Source: Saprospirales bacterium | GTDB taxonomy: Bacteria; Bacteroidota; Bacteroidia; Chitinophagales; Saprospiraceae | Direction: 5' to 3' | DNA: 64,000 bases | Assembly: GCA_016711045.1 (NCBI GenBank) | Contig: JADJTT010000014.1 | Location: 62,001 to 126,000 of the forward strand | Part shown: positions 8,019-18,212 of the stretch, piece by piece | Layout of the letters: each line of letters starts with the position of its first letter | Numbering within the stretch: the stretch's first letter is position 1 | Made by a program: the position numbers and the translations under genes | The notes under the pieces: model-generated | What the model was told of the DNA's origin: nothing | Databases searched by the model: none | The model's input: only the letters and a program-made list of their open reading frames with translations

Positions 8019-11000
8019 ATGAAACGAACCTCTACCTTCCGTTTCGGAAATGTCGTGCATTTCTGTTTGCTCCTTGCAGCAATTTCACTTTTCTCCTTAA
8101 CTAGTTCTGCTCAAACTGTCCTGATCAATCCAGCGGGAGATGGCGGATTTGAAAATGGTTCTTCCTTTGCCGCAAACGGATGGACAGTTTCAAATACCCC
8201 TACCAGCCCATACAATGCCTGGTGGGTAGGTACGGTTCCTGCGCAATTTTCGCCCAGTAATTGTGCGTACGTCTCCGACGACGTGGCGGGCGCAACTTAC
8301 AATTACAACACAGGTCAAGGGAACCAGATCCATTTTTACCGGGATGTGACCTTTCCCGCCGGCGAACCGGCTATTACCCTGACTTTTCAGATAGTGGTAA
8401 ATGGGGAATCAACCTGGGATTTGCTTCAGGTTTCCATGGCGCCAACCAGCGTAATCCCGACTGGATCCAGCACCTATCCTGGTTCAGGTTTGACCGCCAT
8501 TGTTCCCGGCGCTACCTTGATAGGTAATTACAATTTATTGGGTACCAGTGTGCAAACCATCACCGTGACAATTCCTCCCTCGTTGGCAGGTAACTGCTCG
8601 GGCCCTAATACCATGCGCCTGATATTCTCCTGGAAAAGCGACACTTCGGCAGGCACACAGCCGCCGGTTGCATTGGATAATATTTCTCTTGTAAGCGCGC
8701 CGCTATCGCCCAACCCGGCAAGCGGACCCTTCACGATCAATAATACCCTTCCTACGGGGGGCGTCAACTTCAACTCTTTCACCGCCGCCATCAACTGGCT
8801 GAATGCAGCTGCCGGATGCGGCCTTTCCAACCCCTTGGTATTTAACGTCTCCGCAGGACAGTCTTTTGCCGAAAACACGCCGGCTATCACAGCAAGCGGT
8901 ACGGCTGCGAATACCATCACCTTCCAAAAAACAGGTGCAGGGGCCAATCCAGCTATTAACCCGACGGGTACTACTGCCCTGACCGATTTTGGCATTTGCA
9001 TTTCGGGGGGCGACTACATCACTTTCGATGGGATCGATATCAATACTCTGGGTTTAACTACGGTGGAATTTGGGTACCTGGTCCGCAACGCTTCGGCAAC
9101 AGATGGGGCTCAGAACAATACCGTCCGCAATAGTACGATTACCATGGCAAATACGAATACCTCGTCAAGGGGTATTCTCCAGACAGCCACCACGACCGGT
9201 GGTGGGTTTACCCCCACCAGTGCGGCAGGGGCTAACACCCAGAATATTTATGAAAACAACTCCGTTAACACGGTGCATACGGGAATTTACCTGCTGGGAA
9301 CGGCGACTTTCCCGGATATGAATTGCCAGGTCAGGAACAACACGGTTGGCGGCCCCGCTGCCAATGATATCGGAGGCGCTACGGTATCCCAAAGTGCCGG
9401 CGTCCGTGCTGCCAACCAGAGCGGTGCAATGGTCTTCGGAAACCTGATCCAAAACGTAGGCGTTGGTACCATCGTCGATGGCATCCTTTTCGAATTGTTC
9501 CAGGGCAACTGCCTGGCGTATGATAACATGATCCAGAACATTGTCAATACGGGAACAGCTTCTACGTCGACTGCTTCCGGGATCCGGGTGACACATGCGA
9601 CAACCGGAACCCATAATATCCGCATTTATAACAACATGATCACTGGGCTTACCTCGGCATACACCGGTGCAGCCACAGCTACCCGGGTGATCAGAGGGAT
9701 CAATATCACCGGTACGGGAGGGGCCACTACCCAAACATACGATATTGTCTACAACAGTGTGCGGCTAGACGCTTCGGCTTCTCCCAACGTATCGAGTTCC
9801 TGTTTTGAAATAGCCACCACCAGTGGCCCGGTTTTCAATATTCAAAACAACATCTTTGCCAACTTCACCGGCGCTCAGAGCGGCGTAGCGGTGCATTTTT
9901 GCTGGCGCTCTACCTCTGCTACCGCAATAGGTAATACGGGATCTGTATCGAACTACAACGTGTTGTACGTGGCCAATGGCACCAATGGCTATACCGGCCA
10001 AGGCAATACGACCAACTATGCCACGCTTGTAGATTGGCAGACTGCTACCGGCCAGGACCTGAACAGCTGGGCACAAAACCCGCAGTATATCAGCGCTGCC
10101 AACCTGCATATTTCTACCTCTGCGGCTACTCCGGTGGAAGGCCATGCTACCTCCATCGCTTTTGTAACCCTGGATAAGGACGGGGATGCGCGAAATGGCT
10201 CGACCCCGGATATCGGGGCTGATGAAGGCAGTTTTACCCCGTTGATGAACAACGACATGGCTGCACAGTCATTCGTTGTCCCTGCCAATGGTGGCGCCGT
10301 CATTGCGGGCAATAACTTCACTCCTTCTGCTGTGTTTGAGAACGTCGGCGTTTTGACACAAAACGCTGTTCCGGTGCGCTTCCGTATCCTTGGTCCCGCG
10401 CCTTCAATAGCGGAGATCTATAACCTGACTGCCGCCACAGGTGTCTTGTCTCCGGGCGGGTCCCAAACGGTGAGCTTCCCTCTGACCAACATTGCAGTCA
10501 CCGGTATGTATACGATGATTGCCAAAGCAGAACTCGTCGGCGATCAAAATACGGCCAACGATGAGATCACTGGCTCTTTTGAAGTAGCAGGTCCGCTCAA
10601 TGGAGTTTATCCGGTAGGCGCTGCTCAAACACCTCCGTTCAACACACTGAGCAATGCCATAGCCCGTCTGAATGCCGTCGGTGTTTCAGGGCCCGTTACG
10701 TTCCTCCTGACGGATCCGACTTATCCTTCGGAAACATTCCCGATCGTGATCAACCAATTTCCCGGCGCACGCCCGGTGAATACATTGACGATCAGACCGC
10801 AGGGTACCACGACCATCTCCGGTTCGTCAACAAGCTGTCTGATCACCCTGCTCGGCGCTGATTATGTGATCATTGATGGGTCTAACTCAGGCGGCACCGA
10901 CCGGAGCCTTACGCTGGAAAATACGTCCACTTCCGCTAGTACAGCAGTGGTTTGTGTAGAAAGCCTTGGAGCGGGTGCTGGCGCTACTGACGACGCCATT

Positions 11001-14000
11001 AAGAACACGAATATCATTGCAGGAAGTAACGTGACTACCTCCACCTTTGGTATCTATAGCGCCGGGACCACGGTAAGTACAGCGGGTACAGGCGATGACA
11101 ACGATAACCTGTTGATCCAGAACAACAGCATCACACGTACTTATTACGGCATTTACACCCGTGCTACAGGTGCAGCCGGGGCGCATGACGGGTTGCAAAT
11201 AATCGGCAACTCCATCGGTTCGAATAACCCCAGCGATTATGTCATTTATCGCGGGGTAATCGTGCAATATGCCAATGCGCCAGTTATTACGCAGAACACC
11301 ATTTTCAACCTCCAGACGACCAATAGCCTCAGTATTGCAGCGGTGGACCTGGCTGCTGGCGTGATGGATGGACAGGTGACCAGGAACAATATCTCTGGGA
11401 TCTACAGCACGAGCTCCGGAGGATGGAGCGCTTATGGCATATTAATCTCCACCACAACTGGGACACCGAACAATAACCTGATTGCCAATAACTTCATCTC
11501 CGATATTCTTACGGCCAATTATTCTACTACCAGTACTACTTTTAATGCGTTTGGTATCCGACTGGCAGGTGGAACCAACACAAAGGTGTATAATAATACG
11601 ATACACATGTTCGGTCCGGTAACTGCCGGTACTAGTGCTGGATCATCAGCTAATCTATTGGTGACCACCACATCGGTAACAGGTCTGGAAGTAAAAAACA
11701 ACGTTTTTGTCAATACGCAAGAATTCCTTACATCGGTTTCAGCTGCGTTGAACATTTGGGTGCCGACAGGCTTTGCCTTTGCGGCTATCGACAACAACGA
11801 CTATTACGGTGTAAGTGCGGGTAACACGATATATGGCGTAGCCAAAGTCGGAACAGTGACTGGAGCGCCTACCCATCTGACCCTGGCCGACTGGCAGGTA
11901 TATACCGGACAGGACCTCAACTCGGTCGCTGTAGCCCCTGTGTTCGTTTCCAATACGGACCTGCACATGCAGACTACCCTCAACCCAGTGATCGACGGGG
12001 GCGCCATGCCTTTGGCTGCCGTGCCGGTTGACTATGACGGGGATGTGCGTGATGCAGTCGCATCAGATATCGGCGCCGATGAATTTTTCGACTGCACCGA
12101 TCCTGCCAATTTCGTCAACGTACAGATTGCAGCAGATCCGGCCAACGCAATTATTTGCGGACAAGGCAGCGTGACCCTAACCGCTAGCGGCGCCAATACC
12201 TATGTTTGGAGCCCTGCCACCGGATTGAATACTACCACGGGGCCGCAGGTGATCGCATCGCCGATGTCCACCACCACCTACACAGTGGAAGGGACCAATA
12301 CGACGACCGGATGCACCGGGACGGCTCAAAAAACCGTCAGTGTATTCGCGCTGCCAAACGCACAGATCACTCCTGCAGCGCCTGCTATTTGCCTGGGTGG
12401 CTCGGTACAACTGACGGCCAGCGGCGGGACTTCCTATGCCTGGAGTACCATGGAAACGAGCCCATCTATCACTGTCTCTCCGGCCCAGACTACCACGTAT
12501 TTCGTGGCAGTTACCGATGGGAACGGCTGCTCGAATTCGACTTCCGCTACCGTTACTGTCAACAATCCGCCGGTTATAGAAGCGCTGATCACCGAACCGA
12601 CAGCTTGTACTTCTACCAACGGCGCCATCAACCTGACCATAACCGGCGCCTCCCCCTACACGTTCAACTGGGCAACGCCCAACGGAACTGGTCTTGTTCA
12701 AGGACAGGAAGACCAAACCGGTCTTGGCGTAGGTACCTACTACGTGACAGTGGAAGACGGTAATGGTTGTGTGTCAACCGGAGCATATACCTTGCTCGGA
12801 CCTGGTGGTTGCGATGTATGCCCGCTTATGGGCACACTGACTACCAACCCTGCGCCTGCAGCTTGTGCGAACGCTTCAGTAGACCTGACAGATTCCGGCC
12901 TGACAAATATGGGTGTCTCCTACGGCGTGCACTTTAAATATTCTACCTCGCCTTTGGCGGATCCTTACATCGGTGGGGTTACCATCGCCATTGTGCCCAA
13001 TAGCGGCCTGACCAGCTTAGGCTCTGTTGCTTCGACGACTACCTCTTTCAGCGCAGCCAACACATATTACTTATACGCTATTCTCGATCCGCTCCCACTT
13101 GACCCAACCTGCCGGCCGTTCGCTACGACTTCCCTGGTGGTAAATCCCAACCCGACAGTCAATGCGGTTTCCAGCCAGGTGGTTTGCAATAACTCCGGTA
13201 CTACGGCGGTCACTTTTACCGGCTCGGTAATGGGCACGGTTTACAACTGGACCAACAACAACCCCTCCATTGGCCTGGCTGCCAGTGGCTCGGGTAACAT
13301 ACTCTCTTTTGTAGCTACTAATAACGGTACTGCTCCGGCGGTGGCCACCATCATCGTTACTCCGGAATATTCCAATGCCGGCGCAACCTGTACGGGACCA
13401 TCTACCAGTTTCACCATTACCGTAAACCCGACCCCGACGGTTGCCGATCCGGCTGATCAGGTGCTCTGCGCCGGCTCTTCCACTTCGGTCACCTTCGCCG
13501 GCACGGTGCCGGGTGCGGTTTACAACTGGACCAACAGCAACACGACTATTGGCTTGGCTGCCAGTGGTTCGGGTAATATCGGGACCTTTACCGCAACCAA
13601 CAATACCGGGGTAACCCAAGTAGCCACGATCACGGTTACACCTTCTTATACCAACGGCGTTACCTGCACAGGTGCTTCGCAGACATTCACTATTACGGTG
13701 AACCCGCTTCCTGCCATGAACCAACCGGCCAACCAGGAAGTTTGTGGTGGCAGCCTCACGCAGGCGGTGACCTTTACTGCGGTTTCGGGAACTACGTTTA
13801 GCTGGACAAACAACAACACCTCCATTGGCCTTGCTGCCAGTGGCACAGGCAATATCGCAGCCTTTACCGCAGTCAACAACACTGGGGTGGTTCAGGTAGC
13901 TACCATTTCGGTATCGCCTACTTATACCAGCGCAGGTCTTACCTGCACCGGCAACGCGGTTACCTTTACCATTACGGTCGATCCGCAGGCTACGGCCAAT

Positions 14001-17000
14001 GTGGGCGCCGATCAGGTGATCTGCCAGAACCAATCCGCTAACCTCACTGCTACCCTTGGCGGCACAGCTACCGGTGGCACCTGGAGTGGCGGCGCCGGTA
14101 CGTTCGGCAATGCGACCTCCCTGACTACCACCTATACTCCGGCTGCCAGCGAATATGGCACGACCATTACACTTACTTTTACGACCAACGACCCGGCAGG
14201 TCCGTGCCCGGCAGCTTCTGATGCGCTTCAGCTTTCCATCAATACGCTGCCTATCGTCTTCGCCGGTCCGGATACGAAGATCTGTGAAGGCGATGTCCTG
14301 AATCTGGGTTCGCTGGGCGCTTCTATTATTGCCAACGGCAGTGGAGTGACAAGCGGGACCTGGAGCACAACCGGTACCGGTACATTCCAACCAGATATCA
14401 ACTTCCCGCCAGGCGCCACCACCTATGTACCCAGCGCGGCTGATGTGGCTGCCGGGCACGTAACGATCAAACTGACCAGTGGGGATCCTTCCGGTCCTTG
14501 CAGTTCGGTGAGCGATGCGTTTGTATTGACCTTTAAAGGACCCGAACCAGTGGCATGTAACGACCTGGTCCAGATCTCCCTCGATGGAGATGGCGTTTCG
14601 GAAGTAGTTCCTGATATGGTACTCGAAGGCGATTACGACTATGAATTCTTTGTCGTAACCCTCTATCTCGGTGTCAACGCCGTTGGTAATACTGTCGACT
14701 GCAACGATATCGGAACGATCTTCGTGGCTCAAGTGACGGATATCTGCACAGGCAACTCCTGCTGGGGTACCGTCACGGTCGAAGACAAATGGGCGCCGGA
14801 AGTGCTTTGCAACGAAGTGTCCATCAACTGCTCGGTTGATTACGACAATGTACCGTTCCCGATTGCTACCGACAATTGCGATACCAATCCGGATGTGGAA
14901 CTCGTCGGTCAGACTATTCTGGATGACGAACTCTGTACGGAAAATGTCGTGATCGTTTTGCGCGACTTTATCGCCACCGACAACTACGGCAACCAGTCTG
15001 CGGTTTGCACGCAAACTATTACGATCAATCGTCCGACTTCTGTGGATTTCCCGAACGATGTCCAGTGGGAATGCACGGTTTATAACCAGAACCCGAGCGT
15101 GGCAGACGCCACCATAAACGGTTCCGGCATCCCGGGTAATATCGACGGTGAATATTGCATGTATGCGTACTCGCATTCCGACCAGACACTGGCGACATGC
15201 GGAACCACCTTCAAGATCGTTCGTACCTGGACGGTACTCGACTGGTGCACAGGACAGGTGGTTACTTCCAACAATCAGGGTGAGGATAATATCCAGATCA
15301 TCGTGATCATGGACTCAACACCTCCTTCCATCACCCTGGCCCCATTCAACGTGCCTGCCAACATCGCGGGTGTGCATCCACAACCTTGTACTTCCACAGG
15401 CTATCTGCAGCCTGCTGACATCACCGATCTTTGCAATACCTGGACGGTACGCATCTTTACGCCTGCAGGAGAAGCCAACTACGTCAATGGCGTTGATGGA
15501 AAACAAGGTGGCTTTATTCCTTACCCTGGATTGGGAATCGGTACCCACATCATCCATTACCAGGCTGAAGATGCCTGCAATAATATATCCGACTTGTATG
15601 TCACCATCTCGGTGATCGACAATATCGCACCGGCAGCCATCTGCGATGAGATCACGGATGTGAACTTGTCGTCCGATGGACTTGCGATCGTGAATGCGAC
15701 TACTTTCGATGACGGATCGCACGATAACTGCTGCCTGGATTACTTCGAAGCCCGTCGGATGAATGGCGACTGTGCCGGCAATTTTGACGACTTCGGACCT
15801 ACGGTTGAGTTCTGTTGCTCGGATGCCGGACAGCCTGTGATCGTGGTATTCCGTGCCTATGACTGCTACGGCAACTTCAATGACTGTATGGTTACGGCCA
15901 ATGTCAACGATAAATTGCCGCCGAGTACGATTTCCTGCCCGGCTAACCAGACGATTACCTGCGACACGTACATGCAGAACTATGCTGCAGGGGTGGAACA
16001 AGGTAACTACAGCGTGCTGGCCGGCTTTGGGTTCCCGACCTTCTACGACAATTGCGACTATGATGAAGTATACACCGTAACGGTTAACCTGAATACTTGC
16101 GGAGCGGGCACGGTCGTACGCAAATGGACAGCCAGCGACGCCAACGGTCAGGCCTCCTGTACGCAGACCATCACAGTGACCCACGTGAGCGACTGGGTCG
16201 TTGAATTCCCGGCCGACTTTACAGGCGAGTGCACCAACGGGCAATTGCCGGATACGGGCGAACCCAAGATCTTCCACGACGAGTGTGAACTGATCGGCGT
16301 ATCGCATGCCGACCAACTCTTTACGGTCGTACCGGATGCGTGCTACAAGATTGTACGCACCTGGAACGTGATCAACTGGTGTGTCTATGACAACTTCGGC
16401 TACAATGCATACCTGGAAACAGGCCATGCAGAATGTAACCTGAACCAGGATTGGGATGGCGACGGCGACAAAGATTGCCGCACCTTCCGCGATGGATACA
16501 ACTCGACCGGCAACCCGGGCACCCCTGACGGCTACATCAGCTACAAGCAGGTGATCAAGGTGATCGACAACGAGGCGCCAATCTTCACGATCCCGGCTAT
16601 CGACGGTTGTATCACGGATACGGATTGCAACACCAATATCACGCTGCCTTACCCGGATATCACCGACGATTGCTCGTTGGCAAATGAGGTGACCATCACG
16701 GGCGACTTCGGTACCTTCAACAACATCACGGGCGATGTGACTGTCCCGAATGTAGGTGTAGGCGAATACGATGTAACGTATGCCGTAACCGACAACTGTG
16801 GCAACACGGGCTATCAGACGATCACGGTAGTAGTGGAAGACTGCAAGAAGCCGACTCCGTTGTGCGACAATGGCCTCGTGGTCGAGATCATGCAAACGCA
16901 AATGGTGGAAGTATGGGCCGATGCATTTGACGAAGGTTCCTTCGACAACTGCGGTCCGATCACCTCGTTCAGCTTCTCGCCGGATGTAACGGATCTGACC

Positions 17001-17822
17001 CATATCTTCACCTGCGATGACCTCGGTCAGCAGTCGGTACAGATCTGGGTAACGGATATCTATGGCAATCAGGATTACTGCGAGACATTCAGCTATGACC
17101 TCGTGCTGATCAGCCGCCACATCCTGGGCATCCAGCCGCTGGGTTCTCCGTACAAGATGATTGCTGCCGATGCCAACAAGTCAAATAGCGTAACTACGCT
17201 CGACATGGTACACATCCGCAAGGTGATCCTGCAGATCGAACCGGGCTTCCCGAATAACACGTCCTGGCGCTTTGTCGACAAGGACTATGTGTTCCCGAAC
17301 CCTGCGAATCCGTTTGCAGCTACGTTCCCGGAAGTGATCAACTACAACAACCTGAGCTCGAACGACCTGAACGCGGACTTCGTAGCTGTGAAAGTGGGTG
17401 ATGTGAACGGCTCTGCCGCCACCAGCCTCAACGGCGACGTAGAAGACCGCACGTTCAACGGCTCGATGAATATTGACGTACAAGATCAGCAACTGAAGGC
17501 TGGCAAGACCTACACGGTTGACTTCACGGCACAAGCCATCGACCTGTTGGGCTACCAGTTCACCCTGAACTACAACACGCAAGCTGTCGAGATCCAAAAC
17601 CTCGTGGCTGGTGTGGCTGGTGAAGAGAACTTCGGTATGCTGCTGGAAGAAGGCGTGCTGACGACCAGCTGGAACGTATCCGAGGCTCGTGCCCTGGCAC
17701 AAGGCGAAGTACTGTTCAGCCTGGTAGTGAAAGCCAATGCAGATGTGACATTGAGCGAAGTATTCGGCGTAAGCTCGACTTACACCGCAGCTGAAGCCTT
17801 AACGGAGCTGATGGTGTCCTGA
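8019..17822 (+). CDS. giant secreted surface protein: beta-helix, Ig/PKD-like, HYR-like, dockerin- and cohesin-like domains
   Basis: A 3,267-residue protein with a signal peptide (1-31, TSSAQ). Visible order: a jelly-roll-like N-terminal domain (about 35-230); a parallel beta-helix region ending in DIGADEG (to about 738); a CARDB-like domain (742-865); a second beta-helix ending in DIGADEF (to about 1357); Ig/PKD-like modules (1360-2190) with three near-identical copies; HYR-like modules rich in DNC and D-YGN (2190-3030); a dockerin-like segment with ADANKSNSVTTLDMVHIRK and LNADFVAVKVGDVNGSA (about 3030-3130); and a cohesin-like module (about 3140-3260). The T9SS sorting domain follows in another frame from 17822. 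Adding one T to the TT at 17799-17800 joins the two (AEAFNGADGVLMAIG), giving about 3,370 residues. Likely a surface adhesin or matrix protein exported by T9SS. Confidence 0.88.
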   Translation: MKRTSTFRFGNVVHFCLLLAAISLFSLTSSAQTVLINPAGDGGFENGSSFAANGWTVSNTPTSPYNAWWVGTVPAQFSPSNCAYVSDDVAGATYNYNTGQGNQIHFYRDVTFPAGEPAITLTFQIVVNGESTWDLLQVSMAPTSVIPTGSSTYPGSGLTAIVPGATLIGNYNLLGTSVQTITVTIPPSLAGNCSGPNTMRLIFSWKSDTSAGTQPPVALDNISLVSAPLSPNPASGPFTINNTLPTGGVNFNSFTAAINWLNAAAGCGLSNPLVFNVSAGQSFAENTPAITASGTAANTITFQKTGAGANPAINPTGTTALTDFGICISGGDYITFDGIDINTLGLTTVEFGYLVRNASATDGAQNNTVRNSTITMANTNTSSRGILQTATTTGGGFTPTSAAGANTQNIYENNSVNTVHTGIYLLGTATFPDMNCQVRNNTVGGPAANDIGGATVSQSAGVRAANQSGAMVFGNLIQNVGVGTIVDGILFELFQGNCLAYDNMIQNIVNTGTASTSTASGIRVTHATTGTHNIRIYNNMITGLTSAYTGAATATRVIRGINITGTGGATTQTYDIVYNSVRLDASASPNVSSSCFEIATTSGPVFNIQNNIFANFTGAQSGVAVHFCWRSTSATAIGNTGSVSNYNVLYVANGTNGYTGQGNTTNYATLVDWQTATGQDLNSWAQNPQYISAANLHISTSAATPVEGHATSIAFVTLDKDGDARNGSTPDIGADEGSFTPLMNNDMAAQSFVVPANGGAVIAGNNFTPSAVFENVGVLTQNAVPVRFRILGPAPSIAEIYNLTAATGVLSPGGSQTVSFPLTNIAVTGMYTMIAKAELVGDQNTANDEITGSFEVAGPLNGVYPVGAAQTPPFNTLSNAIARLNAVGVSGPVTFLLTDPTYPSETFPIVINQFPGARPVNTLTIRPQGTTTISGSSTSCLITLLGADYVIIDGSNSGGTDRSLTLENTSTSASTAVVCVESLGAGAGATDDAIKNTNIIAGSNVTTSTFGIYSAGTTVSTAGTGDDNDNLLIQNNSITRTYYGIYTRATGAAGAHDGLQIIGNSIGSNNPSDYVIYRGVIVQYANAPVITQNTIFNLQTTNSLSIAAVDLAAGVMDGQVTRNNISGIYSTSSGGWSAYGILISTTTGTPNNNLIANNFISDILTANYSTTSTTFNAFGIRLAGGTNTKVYNNTIHMFGPVTAGTSAGSSANLLVTTTSVTGLEVKNNVFVNTQEFLTSVSAALNIWVPTGFAFAAIDNNDYYGVSAGNTIYGVAKVGTVTGAPTHLTLADWQVYTGQDLNSVAVAPVFVSNTDLHMQTTLNPVIDGGAMPLAAVPVDYDGDVRDAVASDIGADEFFDCTDPANFVNVQIAADPANAIICGQGSVTLTASGANTYVWSPATGLNTTTGPQVIASPMSTTTYTVEGTNTTTGCTGTAQKTVSVFALPNAQITPAAPAICLGGSVQLTASGGTSYAWSTMETSPSITVSPAQTTTYFVAVTDGNGCSNSTSATVTVNNPPVIEALITEPTACTSTNGAINLTITGASPYTFNWATPNGTGLVQGQEDQTGLGVGTYYVTVEDGNGCVSTGAYTLLGPGGCDVCPLMGTLTTNPAPAACANASVDLTDSGLTNMGVSYGVHFKYSTSPLADPYIGGVTIAIVPNSGLTSLGSVASTTTSFSAANTYYLYAILDPLPLDPTCRPFATTSLVVNPNPTVNAVSSQVVCNNSGTTAVTFTGSVMGTVYNWTNNNPSIGLAASGSGNILSFVATNNGTAPAVATIIVTPEYSNAGATCTGPSTSFTITVNPTPTVADPADQVLCAGSSTSVTFAGTVPGAVYNWTNSNTTIGLAASGSGNIGTFTATNNTGVTQVATITVTPSYTNGVTCTGASQTFTITVNPLPAMNQPANQEVCGGSLTQAVTFTAVSGTTFSWTNNNTSIGLAASGTGNIAAFTAVNNTGVVQVATISVSPTYTSAGLTCTGNAVTFTITVDPQATANVGADQVICQNQSANLTATLGGTATGGTWSGGAGTFGNATSLTTTYTPAASEYGTTITLTFTTNDPAGPCPAASDALQLSINTLPIVFAGPDTKICEGDVLNLGSLGASIIANGSGVTSGTWSTTGTGTFQPDINFPPGATTYVPSAADVAAGHVTIKLTSGDPSGPCSSVSDAFVLTFKGPEPVACNDLVQISLDGDGVSEVVPDMVLEGDYDYEFFVVTLYLGVNAVGNTVDCNDIGTIFVAQVTDICTGNSCWGTVTVEDKWAPEVLCNEVSINCSVDYDNVPFPIATDNCDTNPDVELVGQTILDDELCTENVVIVLRDFIATDNYGNQSAVCTQTITINRPTSVDFPNDVQWECTVYNQNPSVADATINGSGIPGNIDGEYCMYAYSHSDQTLATCGTTFKIVRTWTVLDWCTGQVVTSNNQGEDNIQIIVIMDSTPPSITLAPFNVPANIAGVHPQPCTSTGYLQPADITDLCNTWTVRIFTPAGEANYVNGVDGKQGGFIPYPGLGIGTHIIHYQAEDACNNISDLYVTISVIDNIAPAAICDEITDVNLSSDGLAIVNATTFDDGSHDNCCLDYFEARRMNGDCAGNFDDFGPTVEFCCSDAGQPVIVVFRAYDCYGNFNDCMVTANVNDKLPPSTISCPANQTITCDTYMQNYAAGVEQGNYSVLAGFGFPTFYDNCDYDEVYTVTVNLNTCGAGTVVRKWTASDANGQASCTQTITVTHVSDWVVEFPADFTGECTNGQLPDTGEPKIFHDECELIGVSHADQLFTVVPDACYKIVRTWNVINWCVYDNFGYNAYLETGHAECNLNQDWDGDGDKDCRTFRDGYNSTGNPGTPDGYISYKQVIKVIDNEAPIFTIPAIDGCITDTDCNTNITLPYPDITDDCSLANEVTITGDFGTFNNITGDVTVPNVGVGEYDVTYAVTDNCGNTGYQTITVVVEDCKKPTPLCDNGLVVEIMQTQMVEVWADAFDEGSFDNCGPITSFSFSPDVTDLTHIFTCDDLGQQSVQIWVTDIYGNQDYCETFSYDLVLISRHILGIQPLGSPYKMIAADANKSNSVTTLDMVHIRKVILQIEPGFPNNTSWRFVDKDYVFPNPANPFAATFPEVINYNNLSSNDLNADFVAVKVGDVNGSAATSLNGDVEDRTFNGSMNIDVQDQQLKAGKTYTVDFTAQAIDLLGYQFTLNYNTQAVEIQNLVAGVAGEENFGMLLEEGVLTTSWNVSEARALAQGEVLFSLVVKANADVTLSEVFGVSSTYTAAEALTELMVS
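13150..13983 (+). repeat. three tandem ~278 bp repeats encoding PKD-like modules
   Basis: Three consecutive units start near 13150, 13428 and 13701. Each encodes a cysteine after a NPxP linker, then YNWTN or FSWTN, IGLAASG, a VATI strand and a TFTITV end strand. The high nucleotide similarity suggests recent internal duplication and a site prone to length change. Confidence 0.8.
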
Positions 17823-18127
17823 TGGCTATCGGGATGATGTTCAACGGCACAGAGGCAACCGGTTTTGCGCTGTACCAGAACGTACCGAACCCGTTCAAGG
17901 GTGAAACGGTAATCGGCTTTACGCTTCCGGAAGCAAGCACCGCTACGCTGACGGTAATGGATGTATCCGGAAAAGTACTGGTCACAGTGGCAGGTGAGTA
18001 TGCAAAAGGCTACAACGAAGTACGCCTGGGTAGCGGCGAAAGATTTTTCGCCACTACTGGTGTCCTCTACTACCAATTGGATACGCCGACGCACAGCGCG
18101 ACGAAGAAGATGGTTATCATCGAATAA
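17822..18127 (+). CDS. T9SS type A sorting domain (C-terminus of the giant protein, displaced by a frameshift)
   Basis: A 101-residue frame with the full signature of a type IX secretion C-terminal domain: FALYQNVPNPF, then GETVIGFTLPE, the core strand ATLTVMDVSGKVL, NEVRL and the closing GVLYYQLDTPTHSATKK. Its ATG overlaps the upstream TGA by one base, but a free sorting domain without a signal peptide has no known use. It is best read as the C-terminus of the preceding protein, separated by one missing T near 17800. Family known: the domain directs export across the outer membrane and is then removed or anchored. Confidence 0.85.
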   Translation: MAIGMMFNGTEATGFALYQNVPNPFKGETVIGFTLPEASTATLTVMDVSGKVLVTVAGEYAKGYNEVRLGSGERFFATTGVLYYQLDTPTHSATKKMVIIE

Positions 18128-18132
18128 TACAC

Positions 18133-18170
18133 GGTCGTAAGGGCGAAAAATCTTTCGCCCCCCGACGACC
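18133..18170. terminator. long hairpin after the giant gene
   Basis: Arms GGTCGT and ACGACC enclose a second stem GGGCGAAA / TTTCGCCC. The inner stem is the reverse complement of a palindrome-like segment inside the sorting-domain coding region near 18033. Confidence 0.55.
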
Positions 18171-18176
18171 ATCATG

Positions 18177-18212
18177 AAAAGGCCCTGGGTTTTCACCTGG
18201 GGCCTTTTTTTT
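18177..18212. terminator. bidirectional Rho-independent terminator
   Basis: AAAAGGCCC(T)GGG, a short loop, CC(T)GGGGCC and eight T form a strong stem with T or A tracts on both sides. It lies between the convergent giant-protein and transsulfuration genes and reaches the latter's stop codon. Confidence 0.85.

Noticed and set aside
13071..15176. 701-codon minus-strand frame inside the giant gene
   Set aside because: Antisense shadow of a well-supported coding region; its translation has no signal, domain or hydrophobic core pattern. The same holds for 15315-17120 and 3766-4911.
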